From: an uncultured Algibacter sp.
GTDB taxonomy: Bacteria; Bacteroidota; Bacteroidia; Flavobacteriales; Flavobacteriaceae
Length of the DNA stretch: 64,000 nucleotides
Direction: 5' to 3'
NCBI RefSeq assembly: GCF_947495675.1
Contig: NZ_CANLZX010000005.1
Coordinates: forward strand, 124,001-188,000
Of the stretch, positions 46,902 to 56,876 are shown one piece after another. Made by a program: the position numbers and the translations under genes. Within the stretch, counting starts at the first letter, position 1; every line of letters begins with the position of its first letter. The notes beneath the pieces are model-generated. The model searched no databases, was not told the origin of the DNA, and worked only from the letters and a program-made list of their open reading frames with translations.

Positions 46902-47372
46902 ATGAGACACGGAAAAAAAGTAAACCACTTAGGAAGACAAACAGCGCATAGAAAAGCTATGTTAGCTAATATGGCTTGTTCTTTAATTGAGCACAAACGT
47001 ATTAACACAACTGTAGCTAAGGCTAAAGCATTAAAGCAGTTTGTAGAGCCAATGATTACTAAATCTAAGGTTGATACAACGCACAACAGACGTCAAGTAA
47101 TGGCTAAGTTAAGACAAAAAGATGCAGTAGCAGAATTGTTTAGAGATGTAGCTGCTAAAATAGCAGACAGACCAGGAGGTTATACTAGAATTATAAAACT
47201 TGGAAATCGTTTAGGTGATAATGCTGATATGGCAATGATAGAACTAGTTGATTATAACGAAATCTATAACGCTGGAAAAGAGAAAAAGAAAACTACTAGA
47301 AGAAGTAGAAGAGGTGGTTCTAAACCAGCTACTCCTCCAGTTGATACTAAAGCATCAAACGAAGAAGAGTAA
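46902..47372 (+). CDS. rplQ: 50S ribosomal protein L17 with C-terminal extension
   Basis: 156 residues; E. coli L17 has 127. The core is [20 protein letters not shown] and [20 protein letters not shown]. The extra tail ([18 protein letters not shown]... ending in acidic residues) is low-complexity, first basic and then acidic. L17 lies near the tunnel exit. It ends the ribosomal block; its stop codon begins a 60-bp segment that is repeated after the next gene. Confidence 0.97.
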   Translation: MRHGKKVNHLGRQTAHRKAMLANMACSLIEHKRINTTVAKAKALKQFVEPMITKSKVDTTHNRRQVMAKLRQKDAVAELFRDVAAKIADRPGGYTRIIKLGNRLGDNADMAMIELVDYNEIYNAGKEKKKTTRRSRRGGSKPATPPVDTKASNEEE

Positions 47373-47398
47373 ATGTTAATAAACGTTAAATAAAACAT

Positions 47399-47432
47399 AA
47401 AGGATAAACTATTTTAGTTTATCCTTTTTTTT
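47399..47432 (+). terminator. Rho-independent terminator of the ribosomal block
   Basis: AAGGATAAACT / AGTTTATCCTT stem followed by a T8 run. The same stem, loop and tail recur at 48219-48252. The similarity extends back to the stop codon of each upstream gene (47370 and 48193), with TAAATGTTAATAA at both. Confidence 0.9.
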
Positions 47433-47438
47433 CTTTCA

Positions 47439-47446
47439 TAAGTTTG
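47439..47446 (+). promoter_or_regulatory. Candidate -7 box TAAGTTTG for the 47470 gene
   Basis: A perfect TAnnTTTG, 23 nt before the ATG at 47470 and directly after the rplQ terminator. The -33 position falls inside the terminator stem and has no TTG. Confidence 0.45.
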
Positions 47447-47469
47447 TATTTAAATTCAATAAATTAAAT

Positions 47470-48195
47470 ATGAAAAAAATATTTTTATTACTAGTTATTA
47501 TTATAACAAATCAAACCTTTTCTCAAAATAGTGAAATTATTGGTTCAGGTACTTCGGCTTCAAACATGTATGGAGGCGTTCAAGTAAGTGCAGGATCTAA
47601 TAGTGGAGTATGGATCAAGTCAAGTTCATCTAAAGCAAAAGTAGAAGGTTCATATTATTTATTTAGTAACTGGGGTAATATTGGATCTTTTTATTTAATA
47701 GGAAACGAAGGTTACAAGGTGCCAAAAGTTAATTTTAATGTTAGATTCAATCGTTTTGAAGCTAATATGGGTAATGATGGTTCTAAAGATTCAATATTTG
47801 CTTTTAATTCTCAATCAATTAAAAAAGTAATATTAGGTAGTAAAGTATTTGTAAAAAAACAAGTTGCTGGTAAAGGCTCAAATTATTTCTTAGAATTAAT
47901 TCAAGAAGGAGATAAAGTGAGTTTGTTAAAATCTTATAATGCTGTTATAAGTCCTGGTACTGTTAACCCAATGACTCAACAAAAAATGAAAGCAGATAAA
48001 ATTGATATAAAAACAAGCTACTTTGTTGATAGAAATGGTGAATTGGAAGAAATTAAACTTAAAAAGTCTACCATATTAAAATTAATGTCAGACAAAAAAG
48101 ATGAAATAAAAAGTTTTTTAAATGAGCATAGTTTGTCATTTAAAAAAGACCCTGATATTAAGGAAATTTTCAATTATTATAACTCAATCATATAA
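47470..48195 (+). CDS. Hypothetical secreted protein between rplQ and carA
   Basis: 241 residues. A signal peptide (MKKIFLLLVIIITNQTFSQ) precedes a Gly/Ser-rich start (GSGTSASNMYGGVQVSAGSN) and a mixed alpha/beta body (SIKKVILGSKVFVKKQVAGK), ending in Lys-rich helices. I recognise no family. It sits alone between two near-identical terminators, with its own -7 box. This suggests it was inserted into an ancestral rplQ-carA junction. Envelope or extracellular location is likely; the function is unknown. Confidence 0.65.
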   Translation: MKKIFLLLVIIITNQTFSQNSEIIGSGTSASNMYGGVQVSAGSNSGVWIKSSSSKAKVEGSYYLFSNWGNIGSFYLIGNEGYKVPKVNFNVRFNRFEANMGNDGSKDSIFAFNSQSIKKVILGSKVFVKKQVAGKGSNYFLELIQEGDKVSLLKSYNAVISPGTVNPMTQQKMKADKIDIKTSYFVDRNGELEEIKLKKSTILKLMSDKKDEIKSFLNEHSLSFKKDPDIKEIFNYYNSII

Positions 48196-48218
48196 ATGTT
48201 AATAATCATTTAATATAT

Positions 48219-48252
48219 AAAGGATAAACTATTTTAGTTTATCCTTTTTTTT
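48219..48252 (+). terminator. Second copy of the rplQ-type terminator
   Basis: Identical in stem, loop and T-run to 47399-47432 and preceded by a similar spacer. The shared segment runs from the stop codon (48193-48195) to the T-run. Confidence 0.9.
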
Positions 48253-48282
48253 TAGCAATTTTGCAAAACTTTTTAAACGAAT

Positions 48283-49386
48283 ATGAAATATCAAAAAAGA
48301 CAAAAAGCCATCGTTCTTCTAGCAGATGGAACTATTTTTTACGGTAAAGCAGTTGGTAATAAACAAGGAACTTCATTCGGAGAGGTTTGTTTTAATACAG
48401 GTATGACTGGCTATCAAGAAATTTTTACTGATCCTTCTTATTATGGTCAACTCATGGTTGCTACCAATGCTCATATTGGTAACTACGGTGTTAATGATAA
48501 TGAAGTAGAGTCAGATTCAATTAAAATTGCAGGTTTAATCGTAAAAAATTTCAGTTACGAATATTCAAGAGATGCTGCAGATGGTTCTCTGGAAGATTTT
48601 CTAGATAAAAATAACTTATTAGCTATATCAGATGTTGATACTAGAGCTTTAGTAAGCTATATTAGAGATCACGGTGCAATGAATGCTGTTATTTCTACTG
48701 ATGTAGATAATATTGAAGGATTAAAAAAGCAATTAGCCGAAGTTCCTAATATGGAAGGACTAGAATTAGCATCAAAAGTTTCTACTAAAGAACCTTATTA
48801 TTTTGGTGATGAAAATGCAACATACAAAGTAGCAGCTTTAGATATCGGAATCAAAAAAAATATATTAAGAAATATAGCAAGTAGAGATGCTTATATTAAA
48901 GTTTTTCCATACAACTCAAAGTTTGAAGATCTTGAAGCATTTAAACCAGATGGATACTTTTTATCCAATGGGCCTGGAGATCCAGAACCATTAATTGAAG
49001 CACAAAACGTAGCTAAAGAAATTATAAAAAGAGATTTACCTTTATTTGGTATATGTTTAGGACATCAAGTTATAGCAAGAGCCAATGGCGTTTCAACATA
49101 TAAAATGCATAATGGGCATAGAGGTATAAATCATCCTGTAAAAAATTTAATTACAGGTAAAGGTGAAATTACATCTCAAAATCATGGTTTTGCTGTAAAT
49201 AGAGAAGATGCCGAAGCTAACTCAAACCTAGAGATTACACATGTACATTTAAACGATGATACTGTAGCTGGTTTAGCAATGAAAAACAAAAAAGTATTTT
49301 CTGTACAATATCACCCAGAAGCAAGCCCAGGACCTCATGATTCATCTTATCTTTTCGATCAATTCATTGAAAATTTAAAGAAATAA
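48283..49386 (+). CDS. carA: Carbamoyl-phosphate synthase small (glutaminase) subunit
   Basis: 367 residues. The N-terminal CarA domain (LADGTIFYGKAVG, CFNTGMTGYQEIFTDPSYYG) precedes a class I glutamine amidotransferase domain. The nucleophile Cys258 is in FGICLGHQ, with His344 and Glu346 in YHPEASPGP. It releases ammonia from glutamine for carbamoyl phosphate, used in pyrimidine and arginine synthesis. The carB partner is not adjacent. It is followed by an AT-rich hairpin. Confidence 0.97.
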   Translation: MKYQKRQKAIVLLADGTIFYGKAVGNKQGTSFGEVCFNTGMTGYQEIFTDPSYYGQLMVATNAHIGNYGVNDNEVESDSIKIAGLIVKNFSYEYSRDAADGSLEDFLDKNNLLAISDVDTRALVSYIRDHGAMNAVISTDVDNIEGLKKQLAEVPNMEGLELASKVSTKEPYYFGDENATYKVAALDIGIKKNILRNIASRDAYIKVFPYNSKFEDLEAFKPDGYFLSNGPGDPEPLIEAQNVAKEIIKRDLPLFGICLGHQVIARANGVSTYKMHNGHRGINHPVKNLITGKGEITSQNHGFAVNREDAEANSNLEITHVHLNDDTVAGLAMKNKKVFSVQYHPEASPGPHDSSYLFDQFIENLKK

Positions 49387-49392
49387 AAACGT

Positions 49393-49435
49393 ATAATAAA
49401 CTTCAATATTAGATTTCTATATTGAAGTTTATTAT
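49393..49435 (+). terminator. AT-rich terminator-like hairpin after carA
   Basis: A 17-bp stem (arms 49393-49409 and 49419-49435, core AACTTCAATAT / ATATTGAAGTT) with a 9-nt loop, 6 nt after the carA stop. The T-run is poor, so termination strength is uncertain. Confidence 0.6.
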
Positions 49436-49505
49436 TACTAAAACGTTATAGATGCAATTTTGATAATTTCTTTAAAAACATCTAAAATTAAACAAGATTT
49501 AAACG

Positions 49506-49513
49506 TAAATTTG
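49506..49513 (+). promoter_or_regulatory. Candidate -7 box TAAATTTG for eno
   Basis: A perfect TAnnTTTG, 31 nt before the eno ATG and after the carA hairpin. No TTG is found at the usual upstream distance. Confidence 0.45.
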
Positions 49514-49523
49514 AAGTAATTAA

Positions 49524-50837
<1,314 letters not shown>

Positions 50838-50854
50838 AAATTATTTAATTTTTT

Positions 50855-50887
50855 ATATCAAAAGCGATTGTTTATTAACAATCGCTT
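50855..50887 (+). terminator. Rho-independent terminator of eno
   Basis: AAAAGCGATTGTT / AACAATCGCTTTT stem with a 4-nt loop and continuing T-run, 17 nt after the eno stop. Confidence 0.9.
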
Positions 50888-51012
50888 TTTTTATATAGTA
50901 TCTATTTTAAAATTTCTCAAATCGACGAAATCGTTGTAGATAAACTTAAAAAATAAATAGATATTTCGTAGCTTAGCATTCCGCAAAAAAATTAAATTCA
51001 CTAAATAAGAAT

Positions 51013-52299
51013 ATGGCAAATACAGCTAAAATTGAAATTGAAGGTAAAAAGTACGAATTCCCATTAGTTAAAGGTACAGAAAATGAAGTAGCAATTGATA
51101 TTTCTAAACTTAGGTCTACAACTGGAGGTGTTATTACAGTTGATCCTGGATTTAAAAATACAGGGTCTTGTGAAAGTGCAATTACATTTTTAGATGGTGA
51201 AAAAGGAATTTTAAGATATCGTGGATATGCTATAGAAGATGTAGCAGATAAAGTTGATTTTATTGAGGTAGCATATTTGTTAATTTTTGGTGAGTTACCT
51301 ACTAAAGAGCAGAATGATAAATTTCATGATGATATTAAAGCAGAGTCTGTAATTGATGAAGATATTAAAAAGATTTTGGATGCTTTTCCTAAATCAGCCC
51401 ACCCAATGGGAGTTATTTCTTCTTTAACAAGTGCATTAACAGCATTTAATCCTACTTCTGTTGATGTATCTTCAGAAGCTGAAATGTATAAATCAGTAGT
51501 TAGAATTCTTGGTAAAATGCCTGTATTAGTTGCATGGACAATGCGAAAAAAACAAGGTCAACCATTAGATTATGGTGATAATACACTTGGTTACGTAGAG
51601 AATATTCTTAAAATGATGTTTTCTAGACCAAATAGCTGTTATGTTCAGAATCCAGTTTTAGTTGATGCTTTGGATAAATTATTGATATTACATGCAGATC
51701 ATGAACAGAATTGCTCAACTTCTACAGTAAGAATAGTTGGTTCTTCTCATGCTGGTTTGTTTGCATCAATTTCTGCGGGTATTTCTGCATTATGGGGACC
51801 ACTTCATGGTGGCGCAAATCAAGCAGTAATAGAAATGTTAGAAGCTATTCAAGCAGATGGAGGAGATACTAAAAAATACATGGAGAAAGCTAAAGATAAA
51901 AATGATCCTTTTAGATTAATGGGCTTTGGTCATCGTGTATACAAAAATTTCGATCCTCGTGCTAGAATTATAAAGAAAGCTGCAGATCAAGTATTACATG
52001 ATTTAGGAATAGAAGATCCAATATTAGATATCGCCAAAGGGCTTGAAAAAGAAGCTTTAGAGGATAAATATTTTGTAGACAGAAAACTATATCCAAATGT
52101 AGATTTTTATTCAGGAATTATTTACAGAGCTATGGGGATACCAACCGAAATGTTTACTGTAATGTTTGCAATTGGACGTTTACCAGGTTGGATTGCACAA
52201 TGGAGAGAAATGCGTTTAAGAAAAGAACCAATAGGAAGACCAAGACAAGTCTACATAGGTGCTACTGAAAGAAAATTTGTACCAGTTGAGAATAGATAA
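51013..52299 (+). CDS. gltA: Citrate synthase
   Basis: 428 residues, the long NADH-sensitive-type length. Catalytic regions are GPLHGGANQAVIEML (first His) and MGFGHRVYKNFDPRA (second His), followed by the Asp-containing VDFYSGIIYRAMG. The N-terminal beta-rich extension (KIEIEGKKYEFPLVKGTENE) is typical of type II enzymes. It condenses acetyl-CoA and oxaloacetate to open the TCA cycle. It stands alone between the eno and gltA terminators. Confidence 0.97.
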   Translation: MANTAKIEIEGKKYEFPLVKGTENEVAIDISKLRSTTGGVITVDPGFKNTGSCESAITFLDGEKGILRYRGYAIEDVADKVDFIEVAYLLIFGELPTKEQNDKFHDDIKAESVIDEDIKKILDAFPKSAHPMGVISSLTSALTAFNPTSVDVSSEAEMYKSVVRILGKMPVLVAWTMRKKQGQPLDYGDNTLGYVENILKMMFSRPNSCYVQNPVLVDALDKLLILHADHEQNCSTSTVRIVGSSHAGLFASISAGISALWGPLHGGANQAVIEMLEAIQADGGDTKKYMEKAKDKNDPFRLMGFGHRVYKNFDPRARIIKKAADQVLHDLGIEDPILDIAKGLEKEALEDKYFVDRKLYPNVDFYSGIIYRAMGIPTEMFTVMFAIGRLPGWIAQWREMRLRKEPIGRPRQVYIGATERKFVPVENR

Positions 52300-52320
52300 G
52301 AAATTTAAAAGTTATAATTT

Positions 52321-52356
52321 AAAAAAAGCTTCATGATTTTTCATGAAGCTTTTTTT
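52321..52356 (+). terminator. Rho-independent terminator of gltA
   Basis: A 16-bp stem (AGCTTCATGA / TCATGAAGCT extended by A/T pairs) with a TTTT loop and T-run, 21 nt after the stop. Confidence 0.9.
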
Positions 52357-52454
52357 ATTTAATACAGGTTCTTTTTTAGAAAAAAACAAAATAAGTATTT
52401 TATTATTCTTAGTTTTAGAAATTGTAATTTGTTGATATTTTTTATTCAAAATAT

Positions 52455-53369
52455 ATGATAAAATTAAATGTTAAAAATGAAACCTCTAGATTACGTGCTG
52501 TTGTACTTGGTACAGCAGAAAGTAATGGACCAATCCCTAAAGTTGAAGACTGTTACGACCCAAAAAGTATAGAACATATTTTAGCAGGTACATACCCTAC
52601 AGAACATGATATGATTAAGGAAATGGATGCTGTAGCTAAGGTTTTTGAAAAGTATAATGTACAAGTTTACAGACCACAAGTAATTAAGGATTGTAATCAA
52701 ATTTTTGCTAGAGATATTGCTTTTGTAATTGACGATGTTATGATTGAAGCAAATATTTTACCACATAGAGAAGAAGAGGTAGAAGCTATAGATTATATCT
52801 GGAAACAAGTTGCAGAAGATAAGCGTATAATACTGCCAGAAGCTTGCCATGTAGAAGGAGGTGATGTTATGCCATGGAATGATTATATATTTATAGGTAC
52901 TTATTCTGGTAATGATTACTCAGAATTAATAACTGCACGAACAAATATTGAAGCAGTATTAGCTATAAAAGAACTATTTCCAAATAAAACTGTGAAATCC
53001 TTTGAGCTAAGAAAATCTAATACAAACCCAAAAGAAAATGCATTGCATTTAGATTGTTGTTTTAATCCTTTAGGTAAAGGAAAAGCAATCATTCATAAAA
53101 ATGGGTTTTTAATTGAAAAAGAATATGAATGGTTAGTTAATTTCTTTGGAAAAGAAAATGTTTTTGAAATTACAAAAGATGAAATGTATCAAATGTGTAG
53201 TAATGTTTTTTCAATTTCTGAAGATGTAATTATTTCTGAAAAGAATTTTACTAGACTAAATATTTGGTTAAGAGAACAAGGTTTCACAGTCGAAGAAGTA
53301 CCTTACGCCGAAATTGGTAAGCAAGAAGGCTTATTAAGATGTACAACAATGCCATTAATTAGAGATTAA
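52455..53369 (+). CDS. Arginine deiminase / amidinotransferase superfamily protein
   Basis: 304 residues of the guanidino-group-modifying superfamily. Visible catalytic features are IFARDIAF (Arg86, Asp87), HVEGGDVMP (Glu134 to Asp137), HLDCCF (His198) and a C-terminal nucleophile in LLRCTTMPL (Cys296). These fit an amidinotransferase, deiminase or dimethylarginine hydrolase. The C-terminal RCTTMPL is closer to amidinotransferases than to classical ArcA. The substrate is undetermined. It lies 7 nt upstream of the CtlX-like gene, so the two are one operon. Confidence 0.8.
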   Translation: MIKLNVKNETSRLRAVVLGTAESNGPIPKVEDCYDPKSIEHILAGTYPTEHDMIKEMDAVAKVFEKYNVQVYRPQVIKDCNQIFARDIAFVIDDVMIEANILPHREEEVEAIDYIWKQVAEDKRIILPEACHVEGGDVMPWNDYIFIGTYSGNDYSELITARTNIEAVLAIKELFPNKTVKSFELRKSNTNPKENALHLDCCFNPLGKGKAIIHKNGFLIEKEYEWLVNFFGKENVFEITKDEMYQMCSNVFSISEDVIISEKNFTRLNIWLREQGFTVEEVPYAEIGKQEGLLRCTTMPLIRD

Positions 53370-53376
53370 TTTAAAA

Positions 53377-54312
53377 ATGCAACAAACAACAAATACCATT
53401 TTAATGATTCGTCCTGTAAATTTTAGGATGAACGAGCAAACAGCTGTAAATAATTATTATCAAGAATCTATTAAAGGTGTTTTACCTGAAAGCATTAATA
53501 CAAAAGCGCAAAAAGAGTTTGATACTTATGTGGATAAATTAAGAGCTATTGGTGTTGATGTTTTGGTATTTAATGATACAGAGGAAACAGATACCCCAGA
53601 TTCAATTTTTCCAAATAATTGGGTGTCGTTTCATGAAAATGGCGATATTGGTTTATATCCTATGTTTGCAGAAAATAGACGCCTAGAGCGAAGAGAAGAT
53701 ATACTCGATACTTTAGAAGAAAAGGGGTTTATTATTAATAATATTATTGATTATACGAGTGCAGAGGAGGAGCATGTATTTTTAGAAGGTACAGGAAGCA
53801 TTATTTTGGACCGTGAAAACAGAAAAGCTTATTGTGCTTTATCTCCTAGAGCAGATGAAGATTTGTTTATTGAATTTTGCGAAGATTTTGAGTTTTCCCC
53901 TGTAGTTTTCAATTCATATCAAACTGTAAATGGTGAGCGTAAAGCAATTTACCATACAAATGTTATGATGTGTATAGGTGAAACTTTCGCAGTAATATGT
54001 TTAAGTAGTATTGATGATAAAAAAGAACGTAAACAAGTTATTAAACATCTAAAAGAAGACGGTAAGACTATAATTGATATTACAGAGAAACAAGTTAATA
54101 ATTTTGCTGGTAATATGCTTCAAGTAAAAGGTGCTAATAATGAGCGTTACTTAATTATGAGTCAAGCGGCTTATGATGCTCTTACCGAATCTCAAATTAA
54201 AACACTTAAATCACATACTAAAATACTATCAAGTTCATTAAATACTATTGAAACTTGTGGAGGAGGTAGTGCACGTTGTATGATGGCCGAAGTGTTTTTA
54301 CCTAAAGCCTAA
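53377..54312 (+). CDS. ctlX: CtlX-like citrulline utilization hydrolase (arginine deiminase-related)
   Basis: 311 residues, a second member of the guanidino-group-modifying superfamily. The N-terminal IRPVNFRMNEQTA, the loop SIFPNNWVSFHENG (residues 76-89), the LEGTGSIILDR strand, catalytic His193 in YHTNVMM and nucleophile region CGGGSARCMM (Cys301) fit the CtlX group. The name comes from citrulline use in Francisella; in flavobacteria the role is inferred only. The pair with the preceding gene suggests joint breakdown or conversion of a guanidino/ureido compound. Confidence 0.75.
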   Translation: MQQTTNTILMIRPVNFRMNEQTAVNNYYQESIKGVLPESINTKAQKEFDTYVDKLRAIGVDVLVFNDTEETDTPDSIFPNNWVSFHENGDIGLYPMFAENRRLERREDILDTLEEKGFIINNIIDYTSAEEEHVFLEGTGSIILDRENRKAYCALSPRADEDLFIEFCEDFEFSPVVFNSYQTVNGERKAIYHTNVMMCIGETFAVICLSSIDDKKERKQVIKHLKEDGKTIIDITEKQVNNFAGNMLQVKGANNERYLIMSQAAYDALTESQIKTLKSHTKILSSSLNTIETCGGGSARCMMAEVFLPKA

Positions 54313-54327
54313 ATTTTGCGGAAATAT

Positions 54328-54410
54328 GCGTTAGGGATTGAACGGTTTGTTTGAGCTCGCCGACAATAGGAGGAAGCGAGTAGTGAAAGCCCGACCCTTG
54401 TGGTAACGTT
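54328..54410 (-). repeat. GC-rich dispersed intergenic repeat, copy 4 (reverse, divergent centre)
   Basis: It lies between the convergent ctlX and histidine kinase genes. In its own direction it starts AACGTTACCACAAGGGTCGG and ends TTCAATCCCTAACGC. Ends and core are kept, while the centre differs from copies 1-3 yet still forms a hairpin (CTCGC...GCGAG). Confidence 0.8.
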
Positions 54411-54424
54411 AAAATATTTTTAAA

Positions 54425-56491
54425 TTAAGAGGTAGGTCTAGATTTAGGTAATTGTACGTAAAATGTACTACCAATACCTTTTGTACTTTCAACCCATATT
54501 TTACCATGGTTTAATTCCACCAATTCTTTACAAATAGAGAGCCCTAAGCCTGTTCCTTTTTCATTGTCTGTACCCATTGTTGTAAAAGAGCTATTGTTAA
54601 ATAGCTTACCAATGTTTTCTTTTGAAATACCTATGCCTGTATCTGCTATGCTAACAATACAACTACCATTACTAATGTGGTTTGAAATAGTGATAGTATC
54701 GCCGTTTTTACAAAACTTTAGAGCGTTTGCAAGTAGGTTTTGTACAACAATTTCAAACATACTTCTATCGGCATAAGCAAAATCTCTTAAAGAATGGTCA
54801 ATCAATTCAATACCCTTGTTTTCCATTCGTTGTTCAATAAGCTTCACTTTTGTTTCAAAAACTTCTTGAATGTCGAATAAACTTGGTTTAGGTTCTAAGG
54901 ATTGCATTTGGGATTTAGACCAGTTTAATAGATTGAAAAGTAATAAAGATGCATTATTAGCATTTTCACTTAATTCTGGTATTAAACCATCAAACTCTTC
55001 TCGAGATAAAGAACCATCTTTTAATAAATCGATAAAACCATTTATGGATGATAATGAGTCTTTTAAATCGTGAGAAACAATAGAGAATAATTTGTCTTTA
55101 ACATTATTTACATTTTCAAGATGCTTGGTTTGTTCTAAAAAAGCTTCGTTTTGTAACTCAATCTTAACATTTTTTTCTTCAAGCTCTTGCATGTATTTTA
55201 TGTTGCTATTACGTTTTAAATAGATTAAAATTAATAGTGCTGATACTACAATAAGGGCGGCAAGTAAGCCATAAAGAATAATTTTATATTTCTCTAATGT
55301 CTTATTTGATTTTATTGAATCATTTTTTGGTTGGTTTATGGTTTTTATTTCTTCAGGTTTATCTAAGTTAGTGGTATTTAGATCTAACTCAAAAGGTGTT
55401 TCTGTGTGTGCGTTTATTTTAGCCTCATTTTTTTTAAGGCTATTATTTAATTGGTAATATTCACGTTGCCAAACAAATGCTCTGTCAAAACGCTTTCTTG
55501 TTGAGTCTAACGATCTCATCAATTTATAGTGTTTTAAAAGTTCTGTTTTGTTGTTTAAGTCTTTAGCTATATCACCTGCTTCTAGAAGTTGTTTTTCGGC
55601 TATCTTTAATCGCCCTTGTTGTAAATTTAAATCGCCTAAATTATTTAATGCTAATAATAAACCCGCTTTGTTTTTTGTACGAGTGTTAATGTTATAACCC
55701 TTTATTAGATATTTGGTTGCATTATCATAGTCGTTAAATTTTAAATATTCACCACCAAGTTTAGGGAACACTTGTCCTCGTACAGAATCATTGTTTAATT
55801 CATTTCCTTCAAGAACTTTTTCATAATAGTCAATTGCTTTCCTATGTTCTTTTTTGTTTGAATAAAGCTCTGCTAGTTTGCTATGCGATTCGTTTATACC
55901 TTTTTTATCGTTAAGTATTATTTGAGTACTTAATGATTTTTCATAAAATTCGATTGCTTTTTCGAATACATTTATGTTATAATATGCATTTGCTAAGTTG
56001 CTATAGGCTAAATTAAGTTCATTAGTAAGGTTTCTTTTTTCAAGCTCTTTTATTGCTGATAATGAATATTGTAAGCCTTTATTGTAATTGCCTCTTTTAA
56101 TTTCTATTAAGCCAATACTATTGTTAACTTTTGCAATACTTAAAGTATCTTTTAATGAGTTAAATAAGTTTTTTGATTTGTTGTAGCCACTAATAGCGTT
56201 TAAATAATCATTTTTTTCTGCATAAATCAAAGCTTTATAATATGTGATTTCTGCGATGGCTAATTTGTAATTTATTGCATTTGAGAGTTTTTCACTTTCT
56301 ATGATATATTTAATAGCTCTTTCGTAATTTTTAGTGTCGTAGAGTTTCTTTATAAGCTTTAGAGAGGTTTCTACTTTAAGTGAATCTTTTTCCTGAAAAG
56401 CTAGTTCTAGAGCAAGACTATCTATATCATTAGTTTGTGAAAAACTAATACACATAGATAACATAAGTAATAAAGTAATTAATCTCCTCAT
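54425..56491 (-). CDS. TPR-containing sensor histidine kinase
   Basis: 688 residues from the ATG at 56491, which opens a signal peptide (MRRLITLLLMLSMCISFSQ); an upstream in-frame TTG would add a polar stretch. About 350 periplasmic residues of TPR repeats follow (AIKYIIESEKLSN, NKGLQYSLSAIKELEKRN). A transmembrane helix (IILYGLLAALIVVSALLILI) and a coiled coil lead to the HisKA domain (VSHDLKDSLSSINGF, His474). An HATPase domain has NLLANALKFC, DTGIGIS and GTGLGLSICKELV. It is probably an envelope-stress or nutrient sensor. No response regulator is adjacent, so it is an orphan kinase. Confidence 0.9.
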   Translation of the reverse strand: MRRLITLLLMLSMCISFSQTNDIDSLALELAFQEKDSLKVETSLKLIKKLYDTKNYERAIKYIIESEKLSNAINYKLAIAEITYYKALIYAEKNDYLNAISGYNKSKNLFNSLKDTLSIAKVNNSIGLIEIKRGNYNKGLQYSLSAIKELEKRNLTNELNLAYSNLANAYYNINVFEKAIEFYEKSLSTQIILNDKKGINESHSKLAELYSNKKEHRKAIDYYEKVLEGNELNNDSVRGQVFPKLGGEYLKFNDYDNATKYLIKGYNINTRTKNKAGLLLALNNLGDLNLQQGRLKIAEKQLLEAGDIAKDLNNKTELLKHYKLMRSLDSTRKRFDRAFVWQREYYQLNNSLKKNEAKINAHTETPFELDLNTTNLDKPEEIKTINQPKNDSIKSNKTLEKYKIILYGLLAALIVVSALLILIYLKRNSNIKYMQELEEKNVKIELQNEAFLEQTKHLENVNNVKDKLFSIVSHDLKDSLSSINGFIDLLKDGSLSREEFDGLIPELSENANNASLLLFNLLNWSKSQMQSLEPKPSLFDIQEVFETKVKLIEQRMENKGIELIDHSLRDFAYADRSMFEIVVQNLLANALKFCKNGDTITISNHISNGSCIVSIADTGIGISKENIGKLFNNSSFTTMGTDNEKGTGLGLSICKELVELNHGKIWVESTKGIGSTFYVQLPKSRPTS

Positions 56492-56876
56492 TCTAACATT
56501 TAAATTACATCTAGAAAAAAGCAATATGAGTTAGGTCTTAAATTTGAGGGAATATAAGATTGCTTTTTTTATCTGTAATTACTTGTTGGTATTTAAATTT
56601 TAATTCAAAAAAACATGAATTAATAGCATTACCACACAAAAGTTGAAAAAAGGATATTTATAATCTAATTTCTAGGTTTTAATACCAATAAATTAGATGA
56701 AATGACACCAAAAAAATCAGCTAAAAATCGACGAATAGACAAACGGTAGAAATCATGGAAAAAGAGCACTTATACAAACAAATTCTGTTATATTTTGATT
56801 GTAAAATATTTTTTAAACAAAAGTAAGAATAGTAGTGTTAAGCGGTTTGTTTATCTATAAAATATTTTATTATCAG
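56492..56876. other. Gap between the GH53 gene and the histidine kinase gene
   Basis: A 385-bp AT-rich stretch, upstream of the kinase and downstream of the GH53 gene (both minus strand). A perfect minus-strand -7 box TACTTTTG lies at 56818-56825 but is more than 300 nt from the kinase start and lacks a -33 TTG. Two tiny plus-strand reading frames (about 56704 and 56756) show no family resemblance. Nothing else is seen. Confidence 0.5.

Noticed and set aside
56701-56830. Two tiny plus-strand reading frames that look faintly like a transposase remnant
   Set aside because: They are 15-25 residues with no recognisable motif and no flanking inverted repeats; not enough to call an insertion sequence.
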